Positions 40,713 through 47,782 of a DNA stretch of 64,000 nt are shown in pieces. Position 1 is the stretch's first letter. Every line of letters starts with the position of its first letter. The translations under genes and the position numbers were made by a program. Source of the DNA: Novosphingobium sp. B1 (GTDB lineage: Bacteria; Pseudomonadota; Alphaproteobacteria; Sphingomonadales; Sphingomonadaceae); contig NZ_FWXL01000001.1 of NCBI RefSeq assembly GCF_900176395.1, forward strand, positions 248,001-312,000, read 5' to 3'. The notes beneath the pieces were generated by a model. That model did not search any database. It was not told the DNA's origin and saw only the letters and a list, made by a program, of their open reading frames with translations.

Positions 40713-42007
40713 GCGGCAGCAGCACGCGTGGCAACATGCCACCGCTTGCGCTCCATGTGCCGGAACCGAAGTTCCGACCCGGAGACCAGGTCGATTATTC
40801 CCACCTTTCCATCCCCGAGGCCGGTGCCCAGCCACGCCCCGACGAGCAGTGTGCAGCGGCTGAGACGCAAGCGCTTTGCTTCGACATGGTGCGCGTGCTC
40901 GGCGACGACCATCGCGCAGTCGGCCCTTGGGATCCCAAGCTCGATGCCGAGACGTTGCGGCGAATGCTGCGCTCGATGGCGCTTACCCGGGCGTTTGACG
41001 ATCGCATGTATCGCGGCCAGCGCCAGGGCAAGACCAGCTTCTACATGAAGTGCACCGGAGAGGAGGCGACGTCAGTGGCCCCCGCAATGGCGCTTGCCAG
41101 CGATGACATGGTCTTCCCGAGCTATCGCCAGCAGGGCATCCTGATTTCGCGCGGCTACCCGATCGTCGAGATGATCAACCAGATCTACTCGAACCGGGCA
41201 GACAAGCTGAAGGGCCGGCAGTTGCCGATCATGTATTCGGCGCGAGAGGCTTCCTTCTTCACGATCAGCGGCAATCTTGCCACGCAGTATCCGCAGGCGG
41301 TGGGCTGGGCGATGGCCAGCGCGATCAAGGGCGACACGCGCATTGCCGCAACCTGGATCGGCGAAGGTTCGACCGCCGAGGGCGACTTCCACTCGGCGAT
41401 GACCTTCGCAACCGTCTATAATGCCCCTGTCATCTTCAATGTCGTGAACAACCAGTGGGCGATTTCGAGCTTTTCGGGCTTTGCCGGGGCCGAGCGCACG
41501 ACGTTTGCTGCCCGCGCCATCGGCTATGGCATGGCCGGCCTGCGGGTTGACGGGAACGATCCGCTGGCCGTCTATGCGGCGACCAAGTGGGCTGCCGACC
41601 GTGCGCGATCCAACGCCGGGCCTACGTTGATCGAGCATTTTACCTACCGCGCCGAAGGCCATTCGACATCCGACGATCCCGGCCAGTACCGCTCCGCGCA
41701 CGAGCGTGAGGAATGGCCGCTGGGCGATCCGATCAATCGCCTCAAGCAGCACCTCATTGCACTTGGCGAGTGGTCCGAAGAGCAGCACGTAGCGATGGAC
41801 CGCGAGCTGATGGACATGGTCAAGGCCGCGACCAAGGAGGCCGAAAAGAACGGCATCCTCGGGCACGGCTTGCACCACCCTTTCCACACCATGTTCGAGG
41901 ACGTCTTCGAGGATCTGCCCTGGCATCTTCAGGAGCAGAGCGAGCAGGCGATCCATGAGCGCCGGGTGAAATGGCCAGAGTGGTCCGAGGAAGGGAAGCA
42001 GCCATGA
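40709..42007 (+). CDS. bkdA1: Branched-chain 2-oxoacid dehydrogenase E1 alpha subunit
   Basis: This is the thiamine-diphosphate subunit that decarboxylates the 2-oxoacids of Val, Leu and Ile. It has 432 residues. The ThDP motif runs from GEGSTAEGDFHSAM to VVNNQWAISS. RAEGHSTSDDPGQYR matches the conserved loop of BCKDH E1alpha. The N-terminal extension (LHVPEPKFRPGDQVDYSHL) is typical of the branched-chain rather than the pyruvate enzyme. The stop overlaps the next ATG. Confidence 0.93.
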   Translation: MSGSSTRGNMPPLALHVPEPKFRPGDQVDYSHLSIPEAGAQPRPDEQCAAAETQALCFDMVRVLGDDHRAVGPWDPKLDAETLRRMLRSMALTRAFDDRMYRGQRQGKTSFYMKCTGEEATSVAPAMALASDDMVFPSYRQQGILISRGYPIVEMINQIYSNRADKLKGRQLPIMYSAREASFFTISGNLATQYPQAVGWAMASAIKGDTRIAATWIGEGSTAEGDFHSAMTFATVYNAPVIFNVVNNQWAISSFSGFAGAERTTFAARAIGYGMAGLRVDGNDPLAVYAATKWAADRARSNAGPTLIEHFTYRAEGHSTSDDPGQYRSAHEREEWPLGDPINRLKQHLIALGEWSEEQHVAMDRELMDMVKAATKEAEKNGILGHGLHHPFHTMFEDVFEDLPWHLQEQSEQAIHERRVKWPEWSEEGKQP

Positions 42008-43059
42008 CCTACGAAGAATCGCCGGTCAGCCTGGCCGAGGCCCCGACCCGTCGCCTCAACATGATCGAGGCGATCAACGACGCGCTAGACATCATGATGG
42101 AGCGCGATCCCAGCGTCGTCGTGATGGGCGAGGACGTCGGTTACTTCGGCGGCGTGTTCCGCGCCACTGCCGGCCTGCAGAAAAAGCACGGCAAGACCCG
42201 CGTGTTTGACACGCCGATCAGCGAATGCGGGATCATCGGCGTTGCCGTCGGCATGGGTGCCTATGGCCTGCGCCCGGTGCCCGAAATCCAGTTTGCCGAC
42301 TACATCTATCCGGGGCTGGACCAGCTCGTGTCCGAAGCGGCACGCCTGCGCTACCGCTCGGCCGGGGAATTCATCGCACCGATGACGGTTCGCTCGCCCT
42401 TTGGCGGCGGCATCTTCGGCGGCCAGACCCACAGCCAAAGCCCCGAGGCGATGTTCACCCACGTCGCTGGGCTGAAGACGGTCGTGCCGAGCAACCCGCA
42501 TGACGCCAAGGGCCTGCTGATTGCGGCAATCGAAGACAACGATCCAGTGATCTTCTTCGAGCCCAAGCGCATCTATAATGGTCCGTTCAACGGCTACTAC
42601 GACAAGCCGGTCGAGCCGTGGTCGAAGCACGCCGACAGCGCAGTGCCTGAAGGCTATTACTCGATTCCGCTGGGCAAGGCGCGCATAGTCCGTCCCGGCA
42701 ATGCCTTCACCGTGCTGGCCTATGGCACGATGGTCCACGTGGCTGCTGCTGTCTGCGCCGAGAAGGGCGTCGACGCGGAGATCATCGACCTGCGCACGTT
42801 GGTTCCGCTCGACATCGAGACGGTGGAAAAGTCGGTGGAAAAGACCGGCAAATGCCTGATCGTCCATGAGGCCACGCGCACCTCCGGCTTCGGTGCCGAA
42901 CTCTCGGCGCTGGTGCAGGAGCGTTGCTTCTACCACCTTGAAGCCCCGATCGAACGCGTGACCGGCTTTGACACCCCCTATCCCCACAGCCTCGAGTGGG
43001 CCTATTTCCCCGGCCCGGTCCGCATCGGCGAGGCCATCGACCGCCTGACGAAAGCCTGA
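42004..43059 (+). CDS. bkdA2: Branched-chain 2-oxoacid dehydrogenase E1 beta subunit
   Basis: A 351-residue transketolase-type partner of E1alpha. It has RRLNMIEAINDALDIMMERD, VVMGEDVGYFGGVFRATAGL and PFGGGIFGGQTHSQSPE, all characteristic of BCKDH E1beta, and ends in LEWAYFPGPVRI. ATG 42004 overlaps the E1alpha stop (ATGA); the frame can be read to 41971 but need not be. Confidence 0.94.
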   Translation: MTYEESPVSLAEAPTRRLNMIEAINDALDIMMERDPSVVVMGEDVGYFGGVFRATAGLQKKHGKTRVFDTPISECGIIGVAVGMGAYGLRPVPEIQFADYIYPGLDQLVSEAARLRYRSAGEFIAPMTVRSPFGGGIFGGQTHSQSPEAMFTHVAGLKTVVPSNPHDAKGLLIAAIEDNDPVIFFEPKRIYNGPFNGYYDKPVEPWSKHADSAVPEGYYSIPLGKARIVRPGNAFTVLAYGTMVHVAAAVCAEKGVDAEIIDLRTLVPLDIETVEKSVEKTGKCLIVHEATRTSGFGAELSALVQERCFYHLEAPIERVTGFDTPYPHSLEWAYFPGPVRIGEAIDRLTKA

Positions 43060-43064
43060 GCACC

Positions 43065-44399
43065 ATGGGAACCTACACATTCCGCCTGCCCGATATTGGT
43101 GAAGGCATCGCCGAGGCCGAGATCGTTGCCTGGCACGTCGCTGTGGGCGACATGGTCGAGGAAGACGGCCGCCTTGCCGACATGATGACCGACAAGGCCA
43201 CGGTCGAGATGGAAAGCCCGGTTGCGGGCAAGGTCGTCTCGATTGCCGGCGAAGTCGGTGACGTCGTGGCGATCGGCTCGGCCCTGGTCGTGATCGAGAC
43301 CGAAGGGGAAGGAGAGGCGCAAGCACCTGCTCCCGCGACAGCTTCGGCGCCTGCCCCGAAGGCAGAGGTTGTTGAAGAGCGCATCGAAGCCGAGACGCCC
43401 GACGCTGCGGACGTGGCGCGGGTCGAGGCTGCGGCACCGCCGCCGCCGCCGCCTCCACCACCGCCACCGGCAGCCTCCAAGGCTGCTCCGGCACAGGCGG
43501 CGGAGCCAGTCCGGCGTGGGTATGACGCCAAGGTCCTCGCCAGCCCCGCCGTGCGCCAGCGTGCGCGGGATCTCGGCATCGACCTGTCCGAAGTGCGCCC
43601 TTCCGAGGAAGGCCGCGTGCGTCATGCCGACCTTGACCAGTTCCTCGCCTACAACGCCACCGGCGGCTATCGCTCGGCTGGCGCGGAGCGCGGCGACGAG
43701 GTGATCAAGGTCATCGGCATGCGCCGGCGCATTGCCGAGAACATGGCAGCGTCCAAGCGCCACATCCCGCACTTCTCCTATGTCGAGGAATGCGATGTCA
43801 CGGCGCTGGAAGTTATGCGCGAACAGCTCAACGCCAGCCGTGGCGACAAGCCAAAGCTGACGATGCTGCCGCTCCTCATCACCGCGATCTGCCGCACCTT
43901 GCCGCGATTCCCGATGATCAATGCCCGCTACGATGACGAAGCAGGCGTGGTCACGCGGTACGGCGCGGTCCATCTCGGCATGGCTGCGCAGACACCGGTC
44001 GGGCTCATGGTTCCGGTCATCCGCAATGCGCAGGGCCTCAACCTCTGGCAGTTGGCGCGCGAGATCGGCCGGCTTGCCGAGGCCGCCCGCAGCGGTAGCG
44101 CCAAGTCCGAGGAACTGTCGGGTTCGACGCTCACCGTTACCTCCCTCGGCCCCCTTGGCGGCGTCGCGACAACCCCGGTGATCAACCGCCCCGAAGTCGC
44201 CATCATCGGCCCCAACCGCATCATCGAGCGTCCCATGTTCGTGCAGGACGGGATGGGCGGCGAGCGGATCGAGAAGCGCAAGCTCATGAACATCTCGATC
44301 AGCTGCGACCACCGCGTGGTCGACGGCCACGACGCGGCCAGCTTCGTTCAGGCAATCAAGAAGCTGATCGAAACGCCGGTGCTGCTGCTGGCCGACTGA
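43065..44399 (+). CDS. bkdB: Dihydrolipoyl acyltransferase (E2) of branched-chain 2-oxoacid dehydrogenase
   Basis: This is the E2 core of the complex, 444 residues. It has one N-terminal lipoyl domain (MMTDKATVEM, lipoyl Lys44), an Ala/Pro linker with an unbroken run of Pro, and a peripheral-subunit-binding domain (LASPAVRQRARDLGIDLSEV). The C-terminal catalytic domain carries SCDHRVVDGHDAA. It starts 5 bp after E1beta. No E3 (lpd) follows, so E3 must be supplied from elsewhere. Confidence 0.93.
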   Translation: MGTYTFRLPDIGEGIAEAEIVAWHVAVGDMVEEDGRLADMMTDKATVEMESPVAGKVVSIAGEVGDVVAIGSALVVIETEGEGEAQAPAPATASAPAPKAEVVEERIEAETPDAADVARVEAAAPPPPPPPPPPPAASKAAPAQAAEPVRRGYDAKVLASPAVRQRARDLGIDLSEVRPSEEGRVRHADLDQFLAYNATGGYRSAGAERGDEVIKVIGMRRRIAENMAASKRHIPHFSYVEECDVTALEVMREQLNASRGDKPKLTMLPLLITAICRTLPRFPMINARYDDEAGVVTRYGAVHLGMAAQTPVGLMVPVIRNAQGLNLWQLAREIGRLAEAARSGSAKSEELSGSTLTVTSLGPLGGVATTPVINRPEVAIIGPNRIIERPMFVQDGMGGERIEKRKLMNISISCDHRVVDGHDAASFVQAIKKLIETPVLLLAD

Positions 44400-44428
44400 T
44401 GTGATAGATGTGCGGATCGGAGGTGCCC

Positions 44429-45001
44429 ATGCCGACAACCGATCCGCGCATCGATCAGCATATCGCGAACGCCCCGGCATTTGCGCGCCCGATCCTCGAG
44501 AGATTTCGCGCGCTTGTCCATCGCGAGGCGCCAGACTGCGTTGAGGCGATCAAGTGGGGCATGCCGCACTTCACGGTCGGCAAGAAGAACGTCGCCGGCA
44601 TGGCCGCGTTCAAGGCGCATGTCTCGATATTCTTCCACAATGATGGGCGGGCGGGAGGGACCGGACCCTTCCGCAAGATTGCCTCGATCGATGAGTTTCC
44701 CGAAGAGGCCATCGTCATCGAAAGGGTGCGCTCGGCCATCGCACGGCTGAGCTCGCCAAGGTCGAAGGTGCCGCGAACCTCCCCCAAACCTGTGCCCGAC
44801 CTACCGGAGACCTTGCGCAGCTCGCTCGAGGCCGCCGGCCACCTCGAACGCTTCTCCGCAATGCCTCCCGGGCAGCGCCGCGAGTACATCGAATGGATAG
44901 CCGAGGCAAAGACCGACCCCACGCGAGACAGGCGAGTTGCGCAGGCGGTCATATGGATTGGCGAGGGCAAGAGCCGCAACTGGAAGTACCAGAATTGCTG
45001 A
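44429..45001 (+). CDS. YdeI/OmpD-associated (DUF1801) family protein
   Basis: A 190-residue cytoplasmic protein. The N-terminal half (IKWGMPHFTVGKKNVAGMAAFKAHVSIFF) is the DUF1801 fold. The C-terminal half has RREYIEWIAEAKTDPTRDRRV...WIGEGKSRNW, the YdeI extension. ATG 44429 has GGAGG six bases upstream; an ATG at 44408 is less well placed. It ends 103 bp before the tRNA-Asp cluster. Biochemical role unknown. Confidence 0.85.
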   Translation: MPTTDPRIDQHIANAPAFARPILERFRALVHREAPDCVEAIKWGMPHFTVGKKNVAGMAAFKAHVSIFFHNDGRAGGTGPFRKIASIDEFPEEAIVIERVRSAIARLSSPRSKVPRTSPKPVPDLPETLRSSLEAAGHLERFSAMPPGQRREYIEWIAEAKTDPTRDRRVAQAVIWIGEGKSRNWKYQNC

Positions 45002-45057
45002 GGCCCAAGAGATCGCGAAGAAAATGCCGGTCGGGCGCAAATGCACGTGGTTGAGCG

Positions 45058-45086
45058 TTGACAGCCTGCAAAAGCTGCCATAGAGG
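45058..45086 (+). promoter_or_regulatory. Promoter of first tRNA-Asp
   Basis: TTGACA (45058-45063), 17-bp spacer, TAGAGG (45081-45086), about 18 bp before the tRNA. The same box/spacer arrangement recurs before the second copy. Confidence 0.65.
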
Positions 45087-45104
45087 CGGCGCTCCCAACG
45101 GCGA

Positions 45105-45181
45105 GCGGGTGTAGCTCAGTTGGTTAGAGTGCCGGCCTGTCACGCCGGAGGTCGCGGGTTCGAGCCCCGTCACTCGCGCCA
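45105..45181 (+). tRNA. tRNA-Asp (GTC), copy 1
   Basis: 77 nt with encoded CCA. Acceptor GCGGGTG/CACTCGC with discriminator G, anticodon loop CTGTCAC. Identical in sequence to the two copies downstream. Confidence 0.97.
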
Positions 45182-45195
45182 TTGGGATGATGAAG

Positions 45196-45222
45196 AAGGC
45201 GCCTTCGGGCGCCTTTTTCTTT
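45196..45222 (+). terminator. Terminator after first tRNA-Asp
   Basis: Stem AAGGCGCC (45196-45203) and GGCGCCTT (45208-45215), TTCG loop, then a T-rich tail. It separates copy 1 from copies 2 and 3. Confidence 0.85.
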
Positions 45223-45271
45223 GCTCGCGATGCAGCGCTCTGTTGTGGAAAAATTCCCGCTTTCAAGCCCG

Positions 45272-45300
45272 TTGACAGCCCAGACCGCCTGCCATAGAGG
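45272..45300 (+). promoter_or_regulatory. Promoter of second and third tRNA-Asp
   Basis: TTGACA (45272-45277), 17-bp spacer, TAGAGG (45295-45300), 19 bp before copy 2. Copy 3 has no promoter of its own, so copies 2 and 3 are probably transcribed together. Confidence 0.65.
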
Positions 45301-45319
45301 CGCGGCTTCCAAGAGGTAC

Positions 45320-45396
45320 GCGGGTGTAGCTCAGTTGGTTAGAGTGCCGGCCTGTCACGCCGGAGGTCGCGGGTTCGAGCCCCGTCACTCGCGCCA
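45320..45396 (+). tRNA. tRNA-Asp (GTC), copy 2
   Basis: Identical to copy 1, 77 nt with encoded CCA; 41 bp before copy 3. Confidence 0.97.
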
Positions 45397-45437
45397 CCAC
45401 TTGGGGCGGTGCCTGATCGGCACCTTGCTGACGTTAC

Positions 45438-45514
45438 GCGGGTGTAGCTCAGTTGGTTAGAGTGCCGGCCTGTCACGCCGGAGGTCGCGGGTTCGAGCCC
45501 CGTCACTCGCGCCA
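45438..45514 (+). tRNA. tRNA-Asp (GTC), copy 3
   Basis: Identical to copies 1 and 2, 77 nt with encoded CCA; followed by a terminator hairpin. Confidence 0.97.
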
Positions 45515-45529
45515 CGTCAGACGCGATGC

Positions 45530-45555
45530 AAAGGGCGCCTCAGGGCGCCCTTTCG
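45530..45555. terminator. Terminator after the tRNA-Asp cluster
   Basis: A 10-bp perfect stem, AAAGGGCGCC (45530-45539) and GGCGCCCTTT (45544-45553), TCAG loop. It lies between the tRNAs and the convergent SnoaL-like gene and can serve both. Confidence 0.85.
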
Positions 45556-45569
45556 CGTTCAGGGCAACA

Positions 45570-45947
45570 TCACCCCTTGAACGGTGCGGTGTCGAAGTAA
45601 TCCCGCCACTTCGCGATCTTGCCATCCTTCAGTTCGAAGATGCCCATCAGCCGCAATGACACGAAAGTCTCGCCAGCGGCGTTGATCATGTGATCGACCC
45701 GCTCCGTCAGGACCGTGTCGCCATTGGCAGCAATGGCGAGCATGTCGACCTTGATGCGTGCAATCCCCATGTCGTTCTCAAAGCCCGCCACCAGTGCGAG
45801 GCCCTGCTCGATGCCCACGGTGCGGGTCATGCCCACGTTCTCGTAATCTGTCTGGTCTGTGAAGTATTCCCGCATCGAGGCGGCAAAGCCGCCGGGCTGC
45901 TCCCACATCGCGCAGAAGGCTTCGACGATTTCGACTGGACCACGCAT
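45570..45947 (-). CDS. SnoaL/limonene-epoxide-hydrolase-like protein
   Basis: A 125-residue protein of the NTF2-like fold. The segments MRGPVEIVEAFCAMWEQPGG, DTVLTERVDHMI and the end LKDGKIAKWRDYFD resemble the limonene-1,2-epoxide hydrolase/SnoaL branch. Whether it is a hydrolase, an isomerase or a binding protein is unknown. ATG 45947 follows AGGGGAG; the longer frame up to 46121 overlaps the next gene and is unlikely. Confidence 0.8.
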   Translation of the reverse strand: MRGPVEIVEAFCAMWEQPGGFAASMREYFTDQTDYENVGMTRTVGIEQGLALVAGFENDMGIARIKVDMLAIAANGDTVLTERVDHMINAAGETFVSLRLMGIFELKDGKIAKWRDYFDTAPFKG

Positions 45948-46015
45948 GACATTCTCCCCTTTGCTTTGGGCAAAAGGGTAGGCGATCACATGGCACTGTC
46001 CAACACCGTTTGCGC

Positions 46016-46234
46016 TCAGCCCCAGTGGCCGGTTTCCATCCAGATCAGGAAACGTCGCAACGGCAGGAGCCAGATCGTTCCGAGCACGATGTAGGCAAGG
46101 GTCTGCAGCAGGACATGCCACTGCCCGATGACGCCGGACAACGCGGCGACGCCCAGCGCATAGATCATCAGGGCCAGAACCAGACCGAGTATGCCAATGG
46201 GCTTGCGCCAGGTCGGCTTGTAATCGTCCTTCAC
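46016..46234 (-). CDS. DUF2842 small membrane protein
   Basis: A 72-residue protein with two hydrophobic segments (IGILGLVLALMIYALGVAAL and VLLQTLAYIVLGTIWLLPL), ending RRFLIWMETGHW. It matches the DUF2842 family of alphaproteobacteria. It starts 2 bp after the fau stop, so it is in the same transcript. Function unknown; inner membrane. Confidence 0.85.
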   Translation of the reverse strand: MKDDYKPTWRKPIGILGLVLALMIYALGVAALSGVIGQWHVLLQTLAYIVLGTIWLLPLRRFLIWMETGHWG

Positions 46235-46236
46235 CC

Positions 46237-46818
46237 TCAGCGCTCCCTCGGACCGTAGATTCGCGTCGGCGTTACCACGGCATGCAGCGGGACGTCATGC
46301 GCCTCACGGGGCAGGTCCTCGACCTGCTGGCAGTCCCAGGCAAGTCCGATGGGAAGCGTGGCGGGGTGGGCTTCCAGCCAGCGGTCGTAATGCCCGCCTC
46401 CTTGTCCCAAACGACCGCCATCTGCGCTGAAGCCGACAAGCGGAACGAACAGCACGTCAGGCACGACTTCGCCGGCATCTGGCGCCGGCTGCACGATGCC
46501 CTTCCACGGGCCGGGTTCAAGCAGTTCGTCCACCCACGGCGAACTCCACTCGCGAAAGATCATTGGCGATGCGCGATCAGCGAACCAGGGCAGCGCGATC
46601 TTGTGACCGGCTTCGTGCAGGACTTGGGCATAAGCTGTGGCTGGTGCTTCTGCGGGCCCCGCGAGGTAGATGCCGATGGTCGCCGCTTCCGGAACCATCG
46701 CCATGACGGGCGAGGGCGGACGGCGGAACATCAGGGCTTTTACGCGCGGATCGAGCGACGCCACGTGGGCATTGCGCCGCGCTCTCAATTCGGTGCGCAG
46801 CGCATTCTTGGCTTCCAC
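46237..46818 (-). CDS. fau: 5-formyltetrahydrofolate cyclo-ligase
   Basis: This enzyme converts 5-formyl-THF to 5,10-methenyl-THF with ATP. The 193-residue protein has the N-terminal LRTELRARRNA and the ATP/product motif GRLGQGGGHYDRWL. Its place after the 6S RNA gene, with zapA upstream, is the conserved proteobacterial order (ygfA in E. coli). Confidence 0.93.
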   Translation of the reverse strand: MEAKNALRTELRARRNAHVASLDPRVKALMFRRPPSPVMAMVPEAATIGIYLAGPAEAPATAYAQVLHEAGHKIALPWFADRASPMIFREWSSPWVDELLEPGPWKGIVQPAPDAGEVVPDVLFVPLVGFSADGGRLGQGGGHYDRWLEAHPATLPIGLAWDCQQVEDLPREAHDVPLHAVVTPTRIYGPRER

Positions 46819-46849
46819 GAGGTGCTCCGAAATCAGGAAAGGGAAGGGG

Positions 46850-47013
46850 GTGACGGGCCCACCATGGGTCGGTTGCTCGGAAAATCCTCTGACGCCTCGA
46901 CGTCAGGTGGGGACCGCTTACCCGGGACCAGGGTCCCAGGCAGGGGCAGCCCCCTTGGATTGCTTATAGCCTCAGGGATGTTCATGCGGCGCGTGCCGGG
47001 CAGATCCCGTCGC
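46850..47013 (-). ncRNA. ssrS: 6S RNA
   Basis: The 202-bp gap between zapA and fau is non-coding and in the usual ssrS position. On the minus strand GACGGG near 47011 can pair with CCCGTC near 46852 to close a long rod. The interior has stacked GC stems (for example CTGGGACCCTGGTCCCGGG and TGACGTCGAGGCGTCA) around an open centre, the shape by which 6S RNA mimics an open promoter and binds sigma70 holoenzyme. The ends are estimated to within about 10 nt. Confidence 0.8.
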
Positions 47014-47020
47014 TGCCTAG

Positions 47021-47362
47021 TTAGGCGCTGACTGGCCCTTGCTCAAGGGCGGTCGCGAGTTTTTCGATACGTTCGGCCAAGGCGTTGACGCGTTGGGTGA
47101 TCCGATGGTCAGCCTCGGCCGCCTGATCTCCAGCCGGTGCGGCGGTTTGCATTGGCGGCGGCGCGACATTGTGGGCGTCGTGCAATTCATCAGCCAGCAT
47201 CAGGGCTGCGAACAGGAGCATGCGCGTTTCATTCTGTTGTCCGCCGATCTTGCGCGCGCGCTCATCGATCATGCGGCCGAGCATTTCGATGTGCGATTCT
47301 TCCCCGTCGGCGCAGGAAACGGCGAAGGGGCGGCCGCCGATCGGCAGGGTCACGTTGCTCAT
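47021..47362 (-). CDS. zapA: Cell division protein ZapA
   Basis: ZapA binds and bundles FtsZ at the division ring. The 113-residue protein starts MSNVTLPIGGRPFAVSCADGEE, the ZapA beta-hairpin. It continues with LGRMIDERARKIGG and a C-terminal coiled coil (ITQRVNALAERIEKLATALE). The gene overlaps the preceding DUF4164 gene by 4 bp. Confidence 0.9.
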   Translation of the reverse strand: MSNVTLPIGGRPFAVSCADGEESHIEMLGRMIDERARKIGGQQNETRMLLFAALMLADELHDAHNVAPPPMQTAAPAGDQAAEADHRITQRVNALAERIEKLATALEQGPVSA

Positions 47363-47562
47363 TTGGGTAGCCCGGCGAGAAGCAGGTCAAGCTGACGAAG
47401 CTCATTGGCGACAGTATCCTTCAGCCGCCGATGGCGCACCTTGAGAAGGGCCAGTTCCTCGCCCGAGCCGCTTTCATCCTGCTGTTTCGAAACCGCTTCC
47501 TCGACCCGCGCGAGCGCTTGCTCGAGCCTGTCCAGCGCTGAGTCCAGTGCTTCTGTCGCCAT
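47359..47562 (-). CDS. DUF4164-like coiled-coil protein
   Basis: A 66-residue protein that is almost entirely coiled coil (LDRLEQALARVEEAVSKQQ, LLKVRHRRLKDTVANELRQL). It is the usual upstream neighbour of zapA in alphaproteobacteria and probably acts with it. ATG 47562 is chosen over an upstream start at 47598. Its stop overlaps the zapA start (ATGA). Confidence 0.8.
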   Translation of the reverse strand: MATEALDSALDRLEQALARVEEAVSKQQDESGSGEELALLKVRHRRLKDTVANELRQLDLLLAGLPK

Positions 47563-47782
47563 GGCCCGACAAGCTACCAGATTGGCGGGTCTTCGCAACT
47601 GCGCTCAAGGCGTTACCCCCAAGACAGCGTGAGACAGCGCGCGACCGTTGTGCAAATGCAGCAAGTTCCGTCCCCGTAACCTTGACCCTTCGGCCCATGG
47701 TGACCAAAGAGGCCCCGCTCCGAATCACCGGATTCATGCGGCCACAGCCGTTCGGCCGCTCGCAGGGAAGGGCTTACTCAGC

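Noticed and set aside
44400..44428. Possible E3 (lpd) gene after bkdB
   Set aside because: The next gene is a YdeI-family protein; no flavoprotein disulfide reductase motif occurs downstream.
45105..45514. CRISPR-like array from the regular repeats
   Set aside because: The repeats are 77-nt tRNA-Asp genes with cloverleaf structure and CCA ends.
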